DNA from: Novipirellula herctigrandis
GTDB lineage: Bacteria > Planctomycetota > Planctomycetia > Pirellulales > Pirellulaceae
Reading direction: 5' to 3'
DNA length: 64,000 nucleotides
Assembly: GCA_007859835.1 (NCBI GenBank)
Contig: SJPJ01000001.1
Location: forward strand, 3,281,922 to 3,345,921
The notes under the pieces were generated by a model. It was given only the letters and a program-made list of their open reading frames with translations, was not told where the DNA came from and did not search any database. Positions 9,430 through 18,047 of this stretch are shown in pieces. Positions within the stretch are counted from its first letter, which is position 1, and every line of letters starts with the position of its first letter. The translations under genes and the position numbers were made by a program.

Positions 9430-9973
9430 TCTTCGATTGGTACGGTTCCGATCGCGACAGGGACTAGGCAGATTGACCGTCACGTTTTTCGACCTCAGGC
9501 GGGGGAAAGAGGTGGGAAAGTGGAGGCAGGATGTCTGCATTGTCGCTCAAACATGACCGTCACTCTAGTCCCTGATGGGCCTTAGAGAGCCCTGCCTTAT
9601 GACTTGACTCGTGACTTCCCTTGGCGGATGCGGCCTGGTTATAATTCCCGGCAAATCCGTTGTCAGGGCGTTTCCCAGCAACCGTGTCGGGCATCTTTCT
9701 AGACTGCTGTCGCCGTCCACCATCGTGGGCTGAGGCTGAACATCCAGCGAAGACGACACATTGGAAGCAGCCCCAAATACGGAACACGACCATTCTCATG
9801 CTGAGATCCCTCGTCCCTTATGTCGCCACAAGCCACCCTTGCGGTGTGGTCAGCGGTGCCAAATCGAATGGTAAGGTGATGCGGCAAGAATTGCAGTGTC
9901 CGAAAAAGCCTTTTGATACGAACATGATATGGGCTTTCGCACACGAAAAACACAAGATCCGTCAAGAAACAAT
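9430..9973. other. Divergent intergenic region upstream of lepA
   Basis: This 544-bp gap lies between the divergently transcribed beta-helix gene and lepA. It contains a perfect TATAAT at 9640-9645, but no well-spaced -35 element is clear, so a promoter is only possible. Open frames here lack coding character. No RNA gene was recognised. Confidence 0.35.
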
Positions 9974-11770
9974 ATGTCATCGAACATTCGCAATTTTTGC
10001 ATTATCGCCCACATCGATCACGGCAAGAGCACACTGGCCGACCGACTGCTTGAAAAAACCGGGACAGTCACCGTCCGTGAAATGAAGGAGCAATTGCTCG
10101 ACGATTTGGAATTGGAACGCCAACGGGGGATCACCATTAAGGCTCGCGCCGTTTCGATGCAATTGAAACGAGACGGTCAAGAATACGAATTGAACCTGAT
10201 CGATACTCCTGGCCATGTCGACTTCCATTACGAAGTTTCTCGCTCGTTGGCATGTTGCGAAGGGGTTCTGTTGCTCGTTGACGCCTTTCAGGGTGTCGAG
10301 GCACAAACGGTCGCCAATGCCTATGCGGCGATGGAACACGACTTGAAGATCATTCCCGTGATCAACAAAATCGATTTGACTCACGCTCGCCCCGATGAAG
10401 TTGCCGAGGAAATGATGAACTCGCTCGGCACGGATCCCGACGACTGTGTCCGCGTCAGTGCAAAGACCGGCGTCGGCGTTGACGATTTGATTGATACCAT
10501 CATCGAACAAATTCCGGCACCCTCGGGGGATCCAAAAGCAACGCTTCAAGCGATGGTCTTCGATTCGAACTATGACGATTTCCGAGGCGCGATCACTTAT
10601 GTCCGGATTATGAATGGAACGGTCCGCAAAGGCCAAAAGATCCGTTTCCTGAAAGCGGGTTCCGTTCATGAAGTCGTCGAACTTGGACGCTTCGCACCGC
10701 AGCGTCTACCGTGCGACGAACTGAAAGCCGGCCAAGTCGGTTACCTGATTTGTAACATCAAAAGCCTCGGTGACGTACATATTGGCGATACGATCTCGAT
10801 TCCTGGGGACCAACCTGCACAAGCACTACCGGGATATTCGCGGCCTAAGCGAATGGTTTATTGCGGTCTGTTCCCGAGTGACGGCCAAGATTTTTCGGAA
10901 CTTCGTGATGCGCTCGAACGGTTGGCGATCAACGACCCTAGTTTTGAGTTTGAACCGGAAACCAGCGATGCGTTGGGGTTTGGATTTCGCTGCGGTTTCC
11001 TTGGGCTGCTGCACATGGAGATTATCCAACAACGGCTTGAGAACGAAGCGGATATTGATTTGGTGCAAACCGCGCCGAACGTGACTTATGAAATCGTCGA
11101 CAAACGGGGCAACACGATTTCGATCCATAAACCGCAAGATGTTCCCGACCCAGGCGACATCGAAGAATTCCGCCAACCGATCGTTCGCTGCAACATTATT
11201 GTGCCCGATGAATACATCGGATCGGTAATTAAATTGTGCCAAGAACGACGTGGTATCCAACGGTCGCAAGAGTATCTCGGGGCAAATCGGGCAATGTTGG
11301 TTTACAACATTCCGTTGGCTGAAGTGGTCTATGACTTACACGACAAGATCAAAAGCTGCACACGCGGGTATGGAACGCTTGACTACGAAATGGTGGGCTA
11401 CGAGCCAGCCGATTTGTGCCGCTTGGATATTCTGGTCAACGGCGGTCGCGTTGACGCATTGAGTATCGTGTGCAACCGAGCAGATGCAGACCGTCGCGGC
11501 CGAGCGGTGGCAAAGAAATTGAAGGCAGAAATCGAGCGTCACATGTTCGAAGTGGCTGTCCAGGCGGCGGTTGGCAGCCGAGTGATCGCCCGAGAAACGG
11601 TCCCAGCGATGCGAAAAAATGTTACTGCAAAGTGTTATGGCGGTGACATCACGCGTAAACGCAAGCTGCTGCAAAAACAAAAAGAGGGGAAAAAGCGGAT
11701 GAAAGCGATCGGCAACGTCGAAATCAGTCAAAAAGCGTTCATGGCCGTTTTGAGCGACGGTGAAGGCTGA
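9974..11770 (+). CDS. lepA: Elongation factor 4 (LepA) GTPase
   Basis: LepA/EF4 binds the ribosome and promotes back-translocation or initiation-related steps. The start is ATG 9974 (MSSNIRNFCIIAHIDHGKST), because the family begins 'IRNFxIIAHIDHGKST'; the longer frame from 9929 is not homologous. G motifs are present: AHIDHGKST (G1), 'RGITI' (G2), DTPGH (G3), NKID (G4), 'SAKTG' (G5). The LepA-specific C-terminal domain is complete, with 'SVVCNRADADRRGRAVAKKLK' and the closing 'CYGGDITRKRKLLQKQKEGKKRMK' region. The 598-residue length is normal for the family. It is a single gene; no lepB follows, unlike in enterobacteria. Confidence 0.97.
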   Translation: MSSNIRNFCIIAHIDHGKSTLADRLLEKTGTVTVREMKEQLLDDLELERQRGITIKARAVSMQLKRDGQEYELNLIDTPGHVDFHYEVSRSLACCEGVLLLVDAFQGVEAQTVANAYAAMEHDLKIIPVINKIDLTHARPDEVAEEMMNSLGTDPDDCVRVSAKTGVGVDDLIDTIIEQIPAPSGDPKATLQAMVFDSNYDDFRGAITYVRIMNGTVRKGQKIRFLKAGSVHEVVELGRFAPQRLPCDELKAGQVGYLICNIKSLGDVHIGDTISIPGDQPAQALPGYSRPKRMVYCGLFPSDGQDFSELRDALERLAINDPSFEFEPETSDALGFGFRCGFLGLLHMEIIQQRLENEADIDLVQTAPNVTYEIVDKRGNTISIHKPQDVPDPGDIEEFRQPIVRCNIIVPDEYIGSVIKLCQERRGIQRSQEYLGANRAMLVYNIPLAEVVYDLHDKIKSCTRGYGTLDYEMVGYEPADLCRLDILVNGGRVDALSIVCNRADADRRGRAVAKKLKAEIERHMFEVAVQAAVGSRVIARETVPAMRKNVTAKCYGGDITRKRKLLQKQKEGKKRMKAIGNVEISQKAFMAVLSDGEG

Positions 11771-12068
11771 TGCTACCAGTAGAAATCTCGCTGATCTATT
11801 TTTAGGAAGCGTTTTCTCTACCCTCTCCGCTTCTATCGGACGCCGCGCCGGTTTATCCTCTTAAGCCTACGCAGGTGCCACGGCGGCACTTGGATTTTGA
11901 ATTTGATTTAAAATTCACGCTAACACTCGGTATGAGTGCCCCAATCGACTTAGATGCGTCGTTACTTTTGCGGGGCAAAGGCGGCTTGGGCCGAGAGGTG
12001 TGGCGGCAAATTGGCTTGTCCCAAACGCAGGTATTGTACGGGCGAACATTCCCCCGAAGGAGAGGATC
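11771..12068. other. Intergenic region upstream of the ammonium transporter
   Basis: This 298-bp gap holds a short palindrome around 11900-11925 (TGAATTT...AAATTCA). I looked for a sigma-54 (-24/-12) element, since amt genes are often nitrogen-regulated, and found no convincing match. Confidence 0.3.
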
Positions 12069-13529
12069 GTGAGTAGTAAAGTATCCATTTGGTTTTTTGT
12101 AGCACTGCTGTCTTGTGTCACAATTGCTATCCCGAGTAGCTCGGCACAAGACGATGGATCCGGCGCCATTGCGGTCGCGGATGAGGTGGCTTCCGACACG
12201 GTTGTTGAGGAAACGGTTGACCTAAAAACCGAAATTGCCAATGCGGCACTTGCCGGTCACAACGCATGGATGTTAACCAGCTGTGCACTGGTTTTGTTCA
12301 TGACCGCCCCCGGTTTGGCGATGTTCTACGGCGGATTGGTTCGCCGCAAAAATGTGCTCAGCGTCATGATGCAATGCATATTTTTGATGGGAATGATGAC
12401 CGTCGTATGGGCTTTGGTAGGCTACTCTCTCGCATTCGGTGGCTCGAACCCTTGGTTTGGGAACATGGAATACTTGTTCATGAACGGCGTCCAACGCTAT
12501 TGGGATGACGCAGCAGGTGCCCCAGTCACTCCGATCTTCGCGGCCGACATTCCAATCCCCATGCTTACACATATGCTGTTCCAAGGGATGTTCTTTATCA
12601 TCACACCTGCATTGATTTGTGGTGCATTCGCCGAACGAATGAAGTTCAGTTCGATGGCACTTTTTTCGGTGCTTTGGGGTTTGTTAATTTATTGCCCACT
12701 TTGTCACTGGGTTTGGGACGGAGGGATCCTTGCTTTTGGCGATACCGGACTCGCAGGTGGTGCTCTCGACTTTGCCGGTGGTACCGTCGTTCATATCAGC
12801 AGTGGTATTTCCGCTTTGGTTGCCGCGATCTTGATTGGTCCGCGAATGGGCTACCCACGTGAGCCGATTCAACCCCATAACTTGACATACACAGCACTTG
12901 GTGCAGCGATGCTTTGGGTCGGTTGGTTCGGCTTTAATGCCGGTAGCGAATTGTTGTCGGATGAATTGACAAGCAGCGCTTTCGCCGTGACCCATTTTTC
13001 GGCGGCTGCTGGCGCTTTGGCGTGGGCACTAACGGAATGGGTGATTCTCGGAAAGCCGACCGTACTTGGCGCAAGCAGCGGCGCGGTCGCTGGCTTGGTT
13101 TGCATCACCCCTGCAGCTGGCTTCGTCCAACCGATGCCTGCCCTGATAATGGGTGCGTGTGCAGGAATCGTCTGCTACTTGGCATGTAGCAAACTCAAGC
13201 ATACGCTGGGTTACGATGACGCCCTGGATGCCTTTGGGGTCCATGGAGTCGGCGGAACTCTCGGTGCTCTTTTGACCGGGGTCTTTGCCACACGAGCCTG
13301 CTGGGACATTGACGGTGGAGCGAAACTTGGTCTGATCGAATCGGGTAGCCCGGCCTTATTGATAGGACAAATCGTTGCCGTTTTGGTTACCTACGCGTTT
13401 GCCGGAATCGGTAGTCTGATTCTTCTGAAGGTGATCGATATGATGATCGGACTTCGCGTACAAGCCGTCGACGAGCAACGTGGTTTGGATATTATCGATC
13501 ACGGCGAAGAAGGCTACACGTTTGCATAA
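12069..13529 (+). CDS. amt: Ammonium transporter, Amt/MEP/Rh family
   Basis: This inner-membrane ammonium channel starts at GTG 12069, because GAAGGAGAGG lies just upstream (12055-12064) and the reading from there gives a signal peptide (VSIWFFVALLSCVTIAIPSSSA). About eleven membrane helices follow, opening with 'NAWMLTSCALVLFMTAPGLAMFYGGLVRRKN', the family signature. 'CHWVWDGGIL' and 'DFAGGTVVHISSG' carry the conserved pore Asp and twin-His region, and 'DDALDAFGVHGVGGTLGALLTGVFA' the second His. The 486-residue length is typical. No glnK/P-II gene is adjacent. A bidirectional terminator-like hairpin follows the stop. Confidence 0.95.
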   Translation: MSSKVSIWFFVALLSCVTIAIPSSSAQDDGSGAIAVADEVASDTVVEETVDLKTEIANAALAGHNAWMLTSCALVLFMTAPGLAMFYGGLVRRKNVLSVMMQCIFLMGMMTVVWALVGYSLAFGGSNPWFGNMEYLFMNGVQRYWDDAAGAPVTPIFAADIPIPMLTHMLFQGMFFIITPALICGAFAERMKFSSMALFSVLWGLLIYCPLCHWVWDGGILAFGDTGLAGGALDFAGGTVVHISSGISALVAAILIGPRMGYPREPIQPHNLTYTALGAAMLWVGWFGFNAGSELLSDELTSSAFAVTHFSAAAGALAWALTEWVILGKPTVLGASSGAVAGLVCITPAAGFVQPMPALIMGACAGIVCYLACSKLKHTLGYDDALDAFGVHGVGGTLGALLTGVFATRACWDIDGGAKLGLIESGSPALLIGQIVAVLVTYAFAGIGSLILLKVIDMMIGLRVQAVDEQRGLDIIDHGEEGYTFA

Positions 13530-13546
13530 ACGCTGCTAGCCATTGA

Positions 13547-13611
13547 AGCATCGCCTTTTTGCTAAGGAAGTGCGTTTCCGAACGCACGTTCGCTAAGCCA
13601 AAAGCGATGCT
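13547..13611. terminator. Bidirectional hairpin between convergent amt and thrE-like genes
   Basis: The outer arms AGCATCGC (13547-13554) and GCGATGCT (13604-13611) pair. An adjacent T-rich/A-rich segment extends the stem imperfectly, and inner arms GTGCGTT/AACGCAC form the tip. It fills the 83-bp space between two convergent stop codons. Flanking T and A runs fit factor-independent termination in both directions. Confidence 0.6.
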
Positions 13612-13612
13612 A

Positions 13613-14815
13613 TTATAGAATGTGTTTTGGCGGAACGACGGCATTCGATGTCAGCAACCCGCCGACCAAACACACGGCGATTAAGAGGGTGTTGAAGCCA
13701 AATTCAACACCCTCGATCGTTTGGTGGTCCAGCATTGCACTGAGTGATCGGTATCCAATGGATCCCGGGACCAAAATGATCATCGCTGGCGTTAACGCGA
13801 TCAATGCTGGCCGATCACGCATTCTGGCGTACAAGTTACTGCCGCATCCGACCGCGAACGCGGCTGCAAATGTCGCCACCTCGACTCCGTAGAATGGGTT
13901 AACGCTGCGGCTAACAAAGATCCCCAGCAACGAAACCAAGATGATCACGGGCCACTGAGCCACGCGGGCTTGAAACACAATCGCGAACGCGATCGGTGCA
14001 ATGATTAAAGCCCCCCATTGCCACAACCAATGCGGGTCGTCTGGTTGAAGCGGTACGTTTTGCCACGATTGCGCGAACCGCCATGCAATCGCGACGCCAA
14101 GAAACAGCGTCAACAGTGACACCAACGCACCGGCCAATCTCGCCCCCCCTGCCGACAAATGCCCCACCGCCAATTCGGTCAAAGCAACCGTCAAACTCAA
14201 GCCCGGTATCAATACAATCAACCCCGCCAAAGTCACGAGCCGATCGTCAATTGGCATGACGAAGTGAGCGATCGCAAGAGAGACAATTGCGGCAACGAAA
14301 CCAGCGACCGGCTGAACGAGATTCCGTTCTTGACCAAATTGAGTTTGTGCCCGTTCAATTCCCGCGATGCAAAAACCAATCATCGAAGCGGCCACAAAAT
14401 CGGCACGCGATCCATGAAGTAGCACCGCTATCGCACCGCAGCTAATCGCACATGCAATGGAACGAACAGGAAACGGGTAAGGTGGCGGGGAATCGTCAAT
14501 GCTCTGCAATTGCTTAGTCGCTAAGTCAATCGTGATTTCTTTGGCTTCCAATTTTGACAGAACGTCATCGGCGCGAAACAATTTATCGACATGGACCTCA
14601 CCCGAATCAACGCGGCGAACCACCGTGGTTTCGCCTTCCGCGTCCTTAATCGAAACGACCAACGCCGTCGGTGTATACAAGAAGATTGCCTCGACACCGA
14701 GCGACGCGGCAACTTTGGTCATCACACGCTCAAGTCGATGTGAGGGCGTGCCGTAACGATGCAGCAGCATCGCTGTTTCCACCAGGAATTCGTTTACTGC
14801 CGAATGATGATACAA
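13613..14815 (-). CDS. Threonine/serine exporter-like (ThrE family) membrane protein
   Basis: The N-terminal cytoplasmic domain 'EFLVETAMLLHRYGTPSHRLERVM' matches the ThrE/DUF1212 opening. It is followed by about ten hydrophobic helices ('AISCGAIAVLLHGSRADFVAASMIGFCIAGIERAQ', 'GLIVLIPGLSLTVALTELAVGHLSAGGARLAGAL', 'MIILVPGSIGYRSLSAML'). The family exports threonine and serine; a paralogue imports cysteine. The start must be the TTG at 14815, because the family N-terminus lies upstream of the first ATG (14770) and a stop precedes the TTG. That TTG abuts the stop-codon region of the upstream glycosidase, suggesting translational coupling. At 400 residues this is a fused two-domain form. Confidence 0.85.
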   Translation of the reverse strand: MYHHSAVNEFLVETAMLLHRYGTPSHRLERVMTKVAASLGVEAIFLYTPTALVVSIKDAEGETTVVRRVDSGEVHVDKLFRADDVLSKLEAKEITIDLATKQLQSIDDSPPPYPFPVRSIACAISCGAIAVLLHGSRADFVAASMIGFCIAGIERAQTQFGQERNLVQPVAGFVAAIVSLAIAHFVMPIDDRLVTLAGLIVLIPGLSLTVALTELAVGHLSAGGARLAGALVSLLTLFLGVAIAWRFAQSWQNVPLQPDDPHWLWQWGALIIAPIAFAIVFQARVAQWPVIILVSLLGIFVSRSVNPFYGVEVATFAAAFAVGCGSNLYARMRDRPALIALTPAMIILVPGSIGYRSLSAMLDHQTIEGVEFGFNTLLIAVCLVGGLLTSNAVVPPKHIL

Positions 14816-16258
14816 TTATTCGTCTTTCAAGATCCGAAGAGCTACATCATTAGAGAATCTTGGCGACGTCAAGGTTCGCTTTCCTCCTTCATGAACGATT
14901 GACTGTTGCTTCGCGACCTTACCCGTTTTTGTATCAACCCATTCCGCCCGGTACGCTCCGCTTGGCAAATCCACGGTGATGTTTGCCTCGATGTTGTCGC
15001 GTAGAAGCCGTGACAGGTCTTGGGGTTTACTCGGCAGAGGAACGTGCAGATAGAACGCGTACGCCTCACCTGGATTCCCAAGAGCTTCAACACTCAACTC
15101 GGGTTCCACGCTCGCCACCACCGAAGCACTCGGGCTCATTTCGATAAACGGCAATTGGTATAAAAATTCCTTCAAAATGCCAAGCTGTTCTCGCAATTCG
15201 ACACTGCCGCCACCCGGCGATGAGTAGTCGCGTCGTGTTCCATCGGGATGCGATGGAGTAAACGAATAATCGAGATTGTTGAAGAGCCCACCACCGGCAA
15301 GCAAAAAATCCCAAGCCTCGGTACGGTACAGCACGTCGCTGTTGCCGCGAAAGCCAGTCTCATTTTCGCCGATGACTTTGTTCAAGCCAAAATTCATCGC
15401 CACTGTGGTGGGAGGAACACAGTAGTGAAAATTAAAAATGGAGACATTTGGATCCGGGTTTTCAATTTTCTGACGACCGTTTGCAATATTCATCGAAATC
15501 AGATGCTTCTTCGGAGCATTCTGTTGTGCCGCTGCGATCACGTCCGCAATCTTGTGCTGCCACTGCATCGTGATGCCGCCAAAGTAAGGCTCATTGCAAA
15601 TTTCGTAATAGAAGTTGTCGAAATCTTTTAACTCGTTAACAATCATCTCTGAAAAAGCAATCTGCACATTCGTTAGGCCTTGATGTTTGAGCGTGTAGAG
15701 TTCTTCACGTGGACAATCGCCAACACCATTGATGTTGTTAGCGGCATTCATCGGATTGACGTTCCACAATTCGTCCTTATACATCGGGCAAAACAAAGTC
15801 ATCTCGACAACAATTCCGCGCTCGTCAGCCGCCTGCATCAAATCGACCAATCGTTCCTTCCAAGCCGGGTTCCAGCGAGTGAGGTCAAATTTGTTGCCAC
15901 CATCCGATGCACCTGGGAAATCGCTACGAACCCACGGACAGACAAATTCTTTCGCTGTCGGTGCCAATGGGTTATCCGTGATTCCGAAAGACGCCGGAAT
16001 CTCAAGGTAGACACCTGAAAAGACTCGCGTGTGGTTGAGTCCATGCGAAGCAAGTTCGTCGAAATAGCGAAGATAGTCAAATTTGCGATTCAGCAGCGCC
16101 CCATAGTGCTCGCCTGAGGTGATCAAGATCGTCGGCTCGCCTCGGAACGAAAAGTAATGAGGATTGTCGGGATGCAGCGAAATCGGATCCGCTGCTGGCA
16201 GAGGAAGGAACCCGGTGACAAACAAGGCGAAAAAAACGCACCGCATCAGAAACCGCAT
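14816..16258 (-). CDS. Secreted glycoside hydrolase, cellulase-like TIM barrel (clan A)
   Basis: I chose ATG 16258 because TCTGGAGA lies 7 nt upstream; ATG 16276 has no such site. The signal peptide is MRFLMRCVFFALFVTGFLPLPAA. The barrel opens with 'HPDNPHYFSFRGEPTILITSGEHYGALLN'. The proton donor is predicted as the Glu of 'YEICNEPY', and the nucleophile as the first Glu of 'VIGENETGF', following the clan-A pattern of donor on strand 4 and nucleophile on strand 7. A C-terminal beta domain (AYRAEWVDTKTGKV) follows, as in many DUF4038-like enzymes. It acts outside the cytoplasm on an unknown glycan. Its stop abuts the start of the ThrE-like gene. Confidence 0.75.
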   Translation of the reverse strand: MRFLMRCVFFALFVTGFLPLPAADPISLHPDNPHYFSFRGEPTILITSGEHYGALLNRKFDYLRYFDELASHGLNHTRVFSGVYLEIPASFGITDNPLAPTAKEFVCPWVRSDFPGASDGGNKFDLTRWNPAWKERLVDLMQAADERGIVVEMTLFCPMYKDELWNVNPMNAANNINGVGDCPREELYTLKHQGLTNVQIAFSEMIVNELKDFDNFYYEICNEPYFGGITMQWQHKIADVIAAAQQNAPKKHLISMNIANGRQKIENPDPNVSIFNFHYCVPPTTVAMNFGLNKVIGENETGFRGNSDVLYRTEAWDFLLAGGGLFNNLDYSFTPSHPDGTRRDYSSPGGGSVELREQLGILKEFLYQLPFIEMSPSASVVASVEPELSVEALGNPGEAYAFYLHVPLPSKPQDLSRLLRDNIEANITVDLPSGAYRAEWVDTKTGKVAKQQSIVHEGGKRTLTSPRFSNDVALRILKDE

Positions 16259-16275
16259 CGCAGAATCTCCAGACA

Positions 16276-16343
16276 TAGGTAGGTTGGTTGGTGGAAGACC
16301 ATCGGTAGGTAGGTAGGTTGATTGAAGGCCATAAATAGGTTGG
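16276..16343. repeat. Degenerate 30-bp direct repeat rich in TAGG/GGTT
   Basis: Two 30-bp units (16276-16305 and 16306-16335) and an 8-bp partial third begin with TAGGTAGGT and share the pattern GGTTG...GAAG.CCAT. They sit directly upstream of the glycoside hydrolase start, in its presumed leader. Confidence 0.6.
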
Positions 16344-16607
16344 CAAAAGGAAGGAAGGGCGCAATTTAACGCTTGGTCAACCCACTCACAAGCATTTTCC
16401 GAGATCGAACCCGAGCGGGCTTAACCAGTTGCAATGCGAGCCTTAATCAGGGGCGAATAGAGCCTTAATTTCCGGCGAATACAGTGACCAAGAACACGCC
16501 TCCCCACTACGACAAATCCTTGCTAAAATCTCAGGCTGCGGCGAACCTAGGCCGCAGACATGGTGCCCGATAGGTTACCATTGAGCTTCGATCGTGAAAA
16601 AACCCAC
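16344..16607. other. Intergenic region before tRNA-Leu
   Basis: This 264-bp stretch lies between the repeats and the tRNA gene. It presumably carries the tRNA promoter and the leader of the divergent hydrolase. No convincing -35/-10 pair was identified. Confidence 0.3.
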
Positions 16608-16692
16608 GCCCAGGTGGTGGAATTGGCAGACACAAGGGACTTAAAATCCCTCGGCCGTTATGGCTGTGCGGGTTCGAGTCCCGCCCTGGGCA
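16608..16692 (+). tRNA. tRNA-Leu (UAA anticodon)
   Basis: This is an 85-nt class II tRNA. The acceptor stem GCCCAGG pairs with CCTGGGC at the 3' end, with discriminator A at 16692. The anticodon loop CTTAAAA lies between AGGGA and TCCCT, giving UAA. There is a long variable arm (CGGCCGTTATGGCTGTG region) and a T-arm GCGGG-TTCGAGT-CCCGC. CCA is not encoded. Its 3' end contains the attachment core of the adjacent integrated element, and the integrase gene overlaps it on the other strand. Confidence 0.95.
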
Positions 16693-18047
16693 CTGGAATT
16701 GGTTGCTGGTAATTGCTGTTGATGGGAAAGGCCCTCGTTCTCCGAGGTTTCTCCACTGTTGCTTGCGCCGGGTGCGTGCTGCTGATTGCCAGAAGATGCC
16801 GCTTGGTGGGGTGCATTTTGGGGTGTTTTTGTTAGCTCTAATTTCGCACCCTCTTTTATCGCCCGATCAAACGATGATTTCATCGTCATGGCGTAGTGCT
16901 TAATCGCGATCGGCTTGGAGTTGCCAAGCCAGCTTGTTACGTCCTTGGTCGGGTACAGGGCCATCAATTCGGTTTCCCGCGTTGCCCGCAAATTTTGGAA
17001 AAGCTTCGGCCAAGGCTCTAAGCCTGCACGCTTGATTATCTTTTCAAACGTCGTGCCGATGTTCATCTCGGGTGTGTACTCGGTCACCACTGTTTCGGCT
17101 CCCTCGGGGGCCATCTCCTTTGCCCGTATCAAGTGAGGCAATAACTCGGGGAAGATCGGACAAACTCGTTCTGGCGGACTCTTGTGGCTGCGGACGATCA
17201 TTTGCCGGTTTGGGATATCAATGTCCTCCCAACGCTGCAACCGAGTCTCGTGGCTTCGCATACCCACATAGCGGGCAAATGCCAGCATGATACGCCAATC
17301 CTCGCGTTTGCGTTCACTTAGTTGGGTTCGTTCAGTGGGTTTCAGCGTTGCAATACACTTTTCGATCCAGTCGTGCGGGACAAAGAATTGGCGTTCAGGA
17401 TTCGAGCCAACGCTAACGGCTTCGTCAGCAAACGGGTTCACGTCGATCAATCCCCGGCGCAGGGCAAGATTGAAGATTTCGCGGCAGCGTCCCATCCGGC
17501 GGCGTACCGTGTTCTTTGCCAAACCATTCTCTGGTTCATCCTCTTTCACAATTCGCGCCTTGGTTTGTAGCCACAAACGAAAGTCCTCTGCATCGTTCGG
17601 CGTTAGGCGGTCAATCGTTCGCTCGCTTCCAAAGAATCGAACCAGGGCATCTTTGGCGGCTTCCAATTGCTTCTCGGTCGATTCCTTTCGTGTTCCTGTG
17701 CCATGGGCGATGTACCGGTCCACCCATTCAGCAATGGTGATCGTATCCGAGAACTTACACGCCTCAACCCTTGGTGTCACAAGTCCCCACGAGGCGAGCT
17801 TCTTGTGCTGCCGATCAGGAAGCGATAACAACCACTCTGCAAGCGAAGGCGAGGGTGTATCGCCTTGTGTGGCATCGAACGCTAGCGCATCCAACTTGCG
17901 GCCAATCTCCTCTGCCTTCTTTTTGGTCGTTGCCTTGCTTCCGGGATAGTATGATCGGCGGTCCTCCCCAACCATGAAACGGATCTCGTACGAGACGGCT
18001 TCCTTTCCAGTGCGGTTACGACGTTTTTTGCGATGTACGCTTGCCAT
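16641..18047 (-). CDS. Tyrosine-type site-specific integrase; C-terminus read from tRNA-Leu
   Basis: The start is ATG 18047, preceded by GGGAG; 468 residues. An Arm-DNA-binding N-terminus (SVHRKKRRNRTGKEAVSYEIRFMVG) and a SAM-like core-binding domain (about 100-215) precede the catalytic domain. That domain has Arg264 (GMRSHE), Lys289 (RSHKSP), Arg354 (NLRATRETE, with Asn in place of the usual first His), His384 and nucleophile Tyr385 (AIKHYAM). It integrates and excises the element at tRNA-Leu. The last 17 codons run through the tRNA gene on the opposite strand, and the attachment core ends in frame at Thr459. If the element ends are joined, the frame would instead continue into a 66-codon tail at 31890-32087. 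Confidence 0.92.
   Translation of the reverse strand: MASVHRKKRRNRTGKEAVSYEIRFMVGEDRRSYYPGSKATTKKKAEEIGRKLDALAFDATQGDTPSPSLAEWLLSLPDRQHKKLASWGLVTPRVEACKFSDTITIAEWVDRYIAHGTGTRKESTEKQLEAAKDALVRFFGSERTIDRLTPNDAEDFRLWLQTKARIVKEDEPENGLAKNTVRRRMGRCREIFNLALRRGLIDVNPFADEAVSVGSNPERQFFVPHDWIEKCIATLKPTERTQLSERKREDWRIMLAFARYVGMRSHETRLQRWEDIDIPNRQMIVRSHKSPPERVCPIFPELLPHLIRAKEMAPEGAETVVTEYTPEMNIGTTFEKIIKRAGLEPWPKLFQNLRATRETELMALYPTKDVTSWLGNSKPIAIKHYAMTMKSSFDRAIKEGAKLELTKTPQNAPHQAASSGNQQHAPGASNSGETSENEGLSHQQQLPATNSSAQGGTRTRTAITAEGF
16671..16695 (+). repeat. attL core of integrated element (25 bp)
   Basis: A 25-bp identity with 32088-32112 starts at the T-arm of tRNA-Leu and ends 3 bp beyond the discriminator. 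The sequence differs on both sides of the two copies. This is the usual tRNA 3'-end target of tyrosine integrases. The two copies delimit 15,417 bp. Confidence 0.9.
16807..16824 (+). promoter_or_regulatory. Candidate arm-type integrase site, left
   Basis: TGGGGTGCATTTTGGGGT recurs at 32028-32045 with one mismatch and in the same orientation. Both copies lie inside the element, 111 bp and 42 bp from the respective cores, so they would flank the core in the circular form as arm-type sites do. The copy also encodes part of the integrase (TPQNAPH), so chance or coding origin is possible. Confidence 0.35.

Noticed and set aside
9929-9973. Longer LepA start
   Set aside because: LepA proteins begin at the IRNFxIIAHIDHGKST region; the 15 extra residues have no family support.
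12000-12068. Longer N-terminus for the ammonium transporter from ATG 12000
   Set aside because: The ribosome site at 12055-12064 and the signal peptide support GTG 12069.
11771-12068. Sigma-54 promoter for amt
   Set aside because: No TGGCAC-N5-TTGC match with correct spacing.
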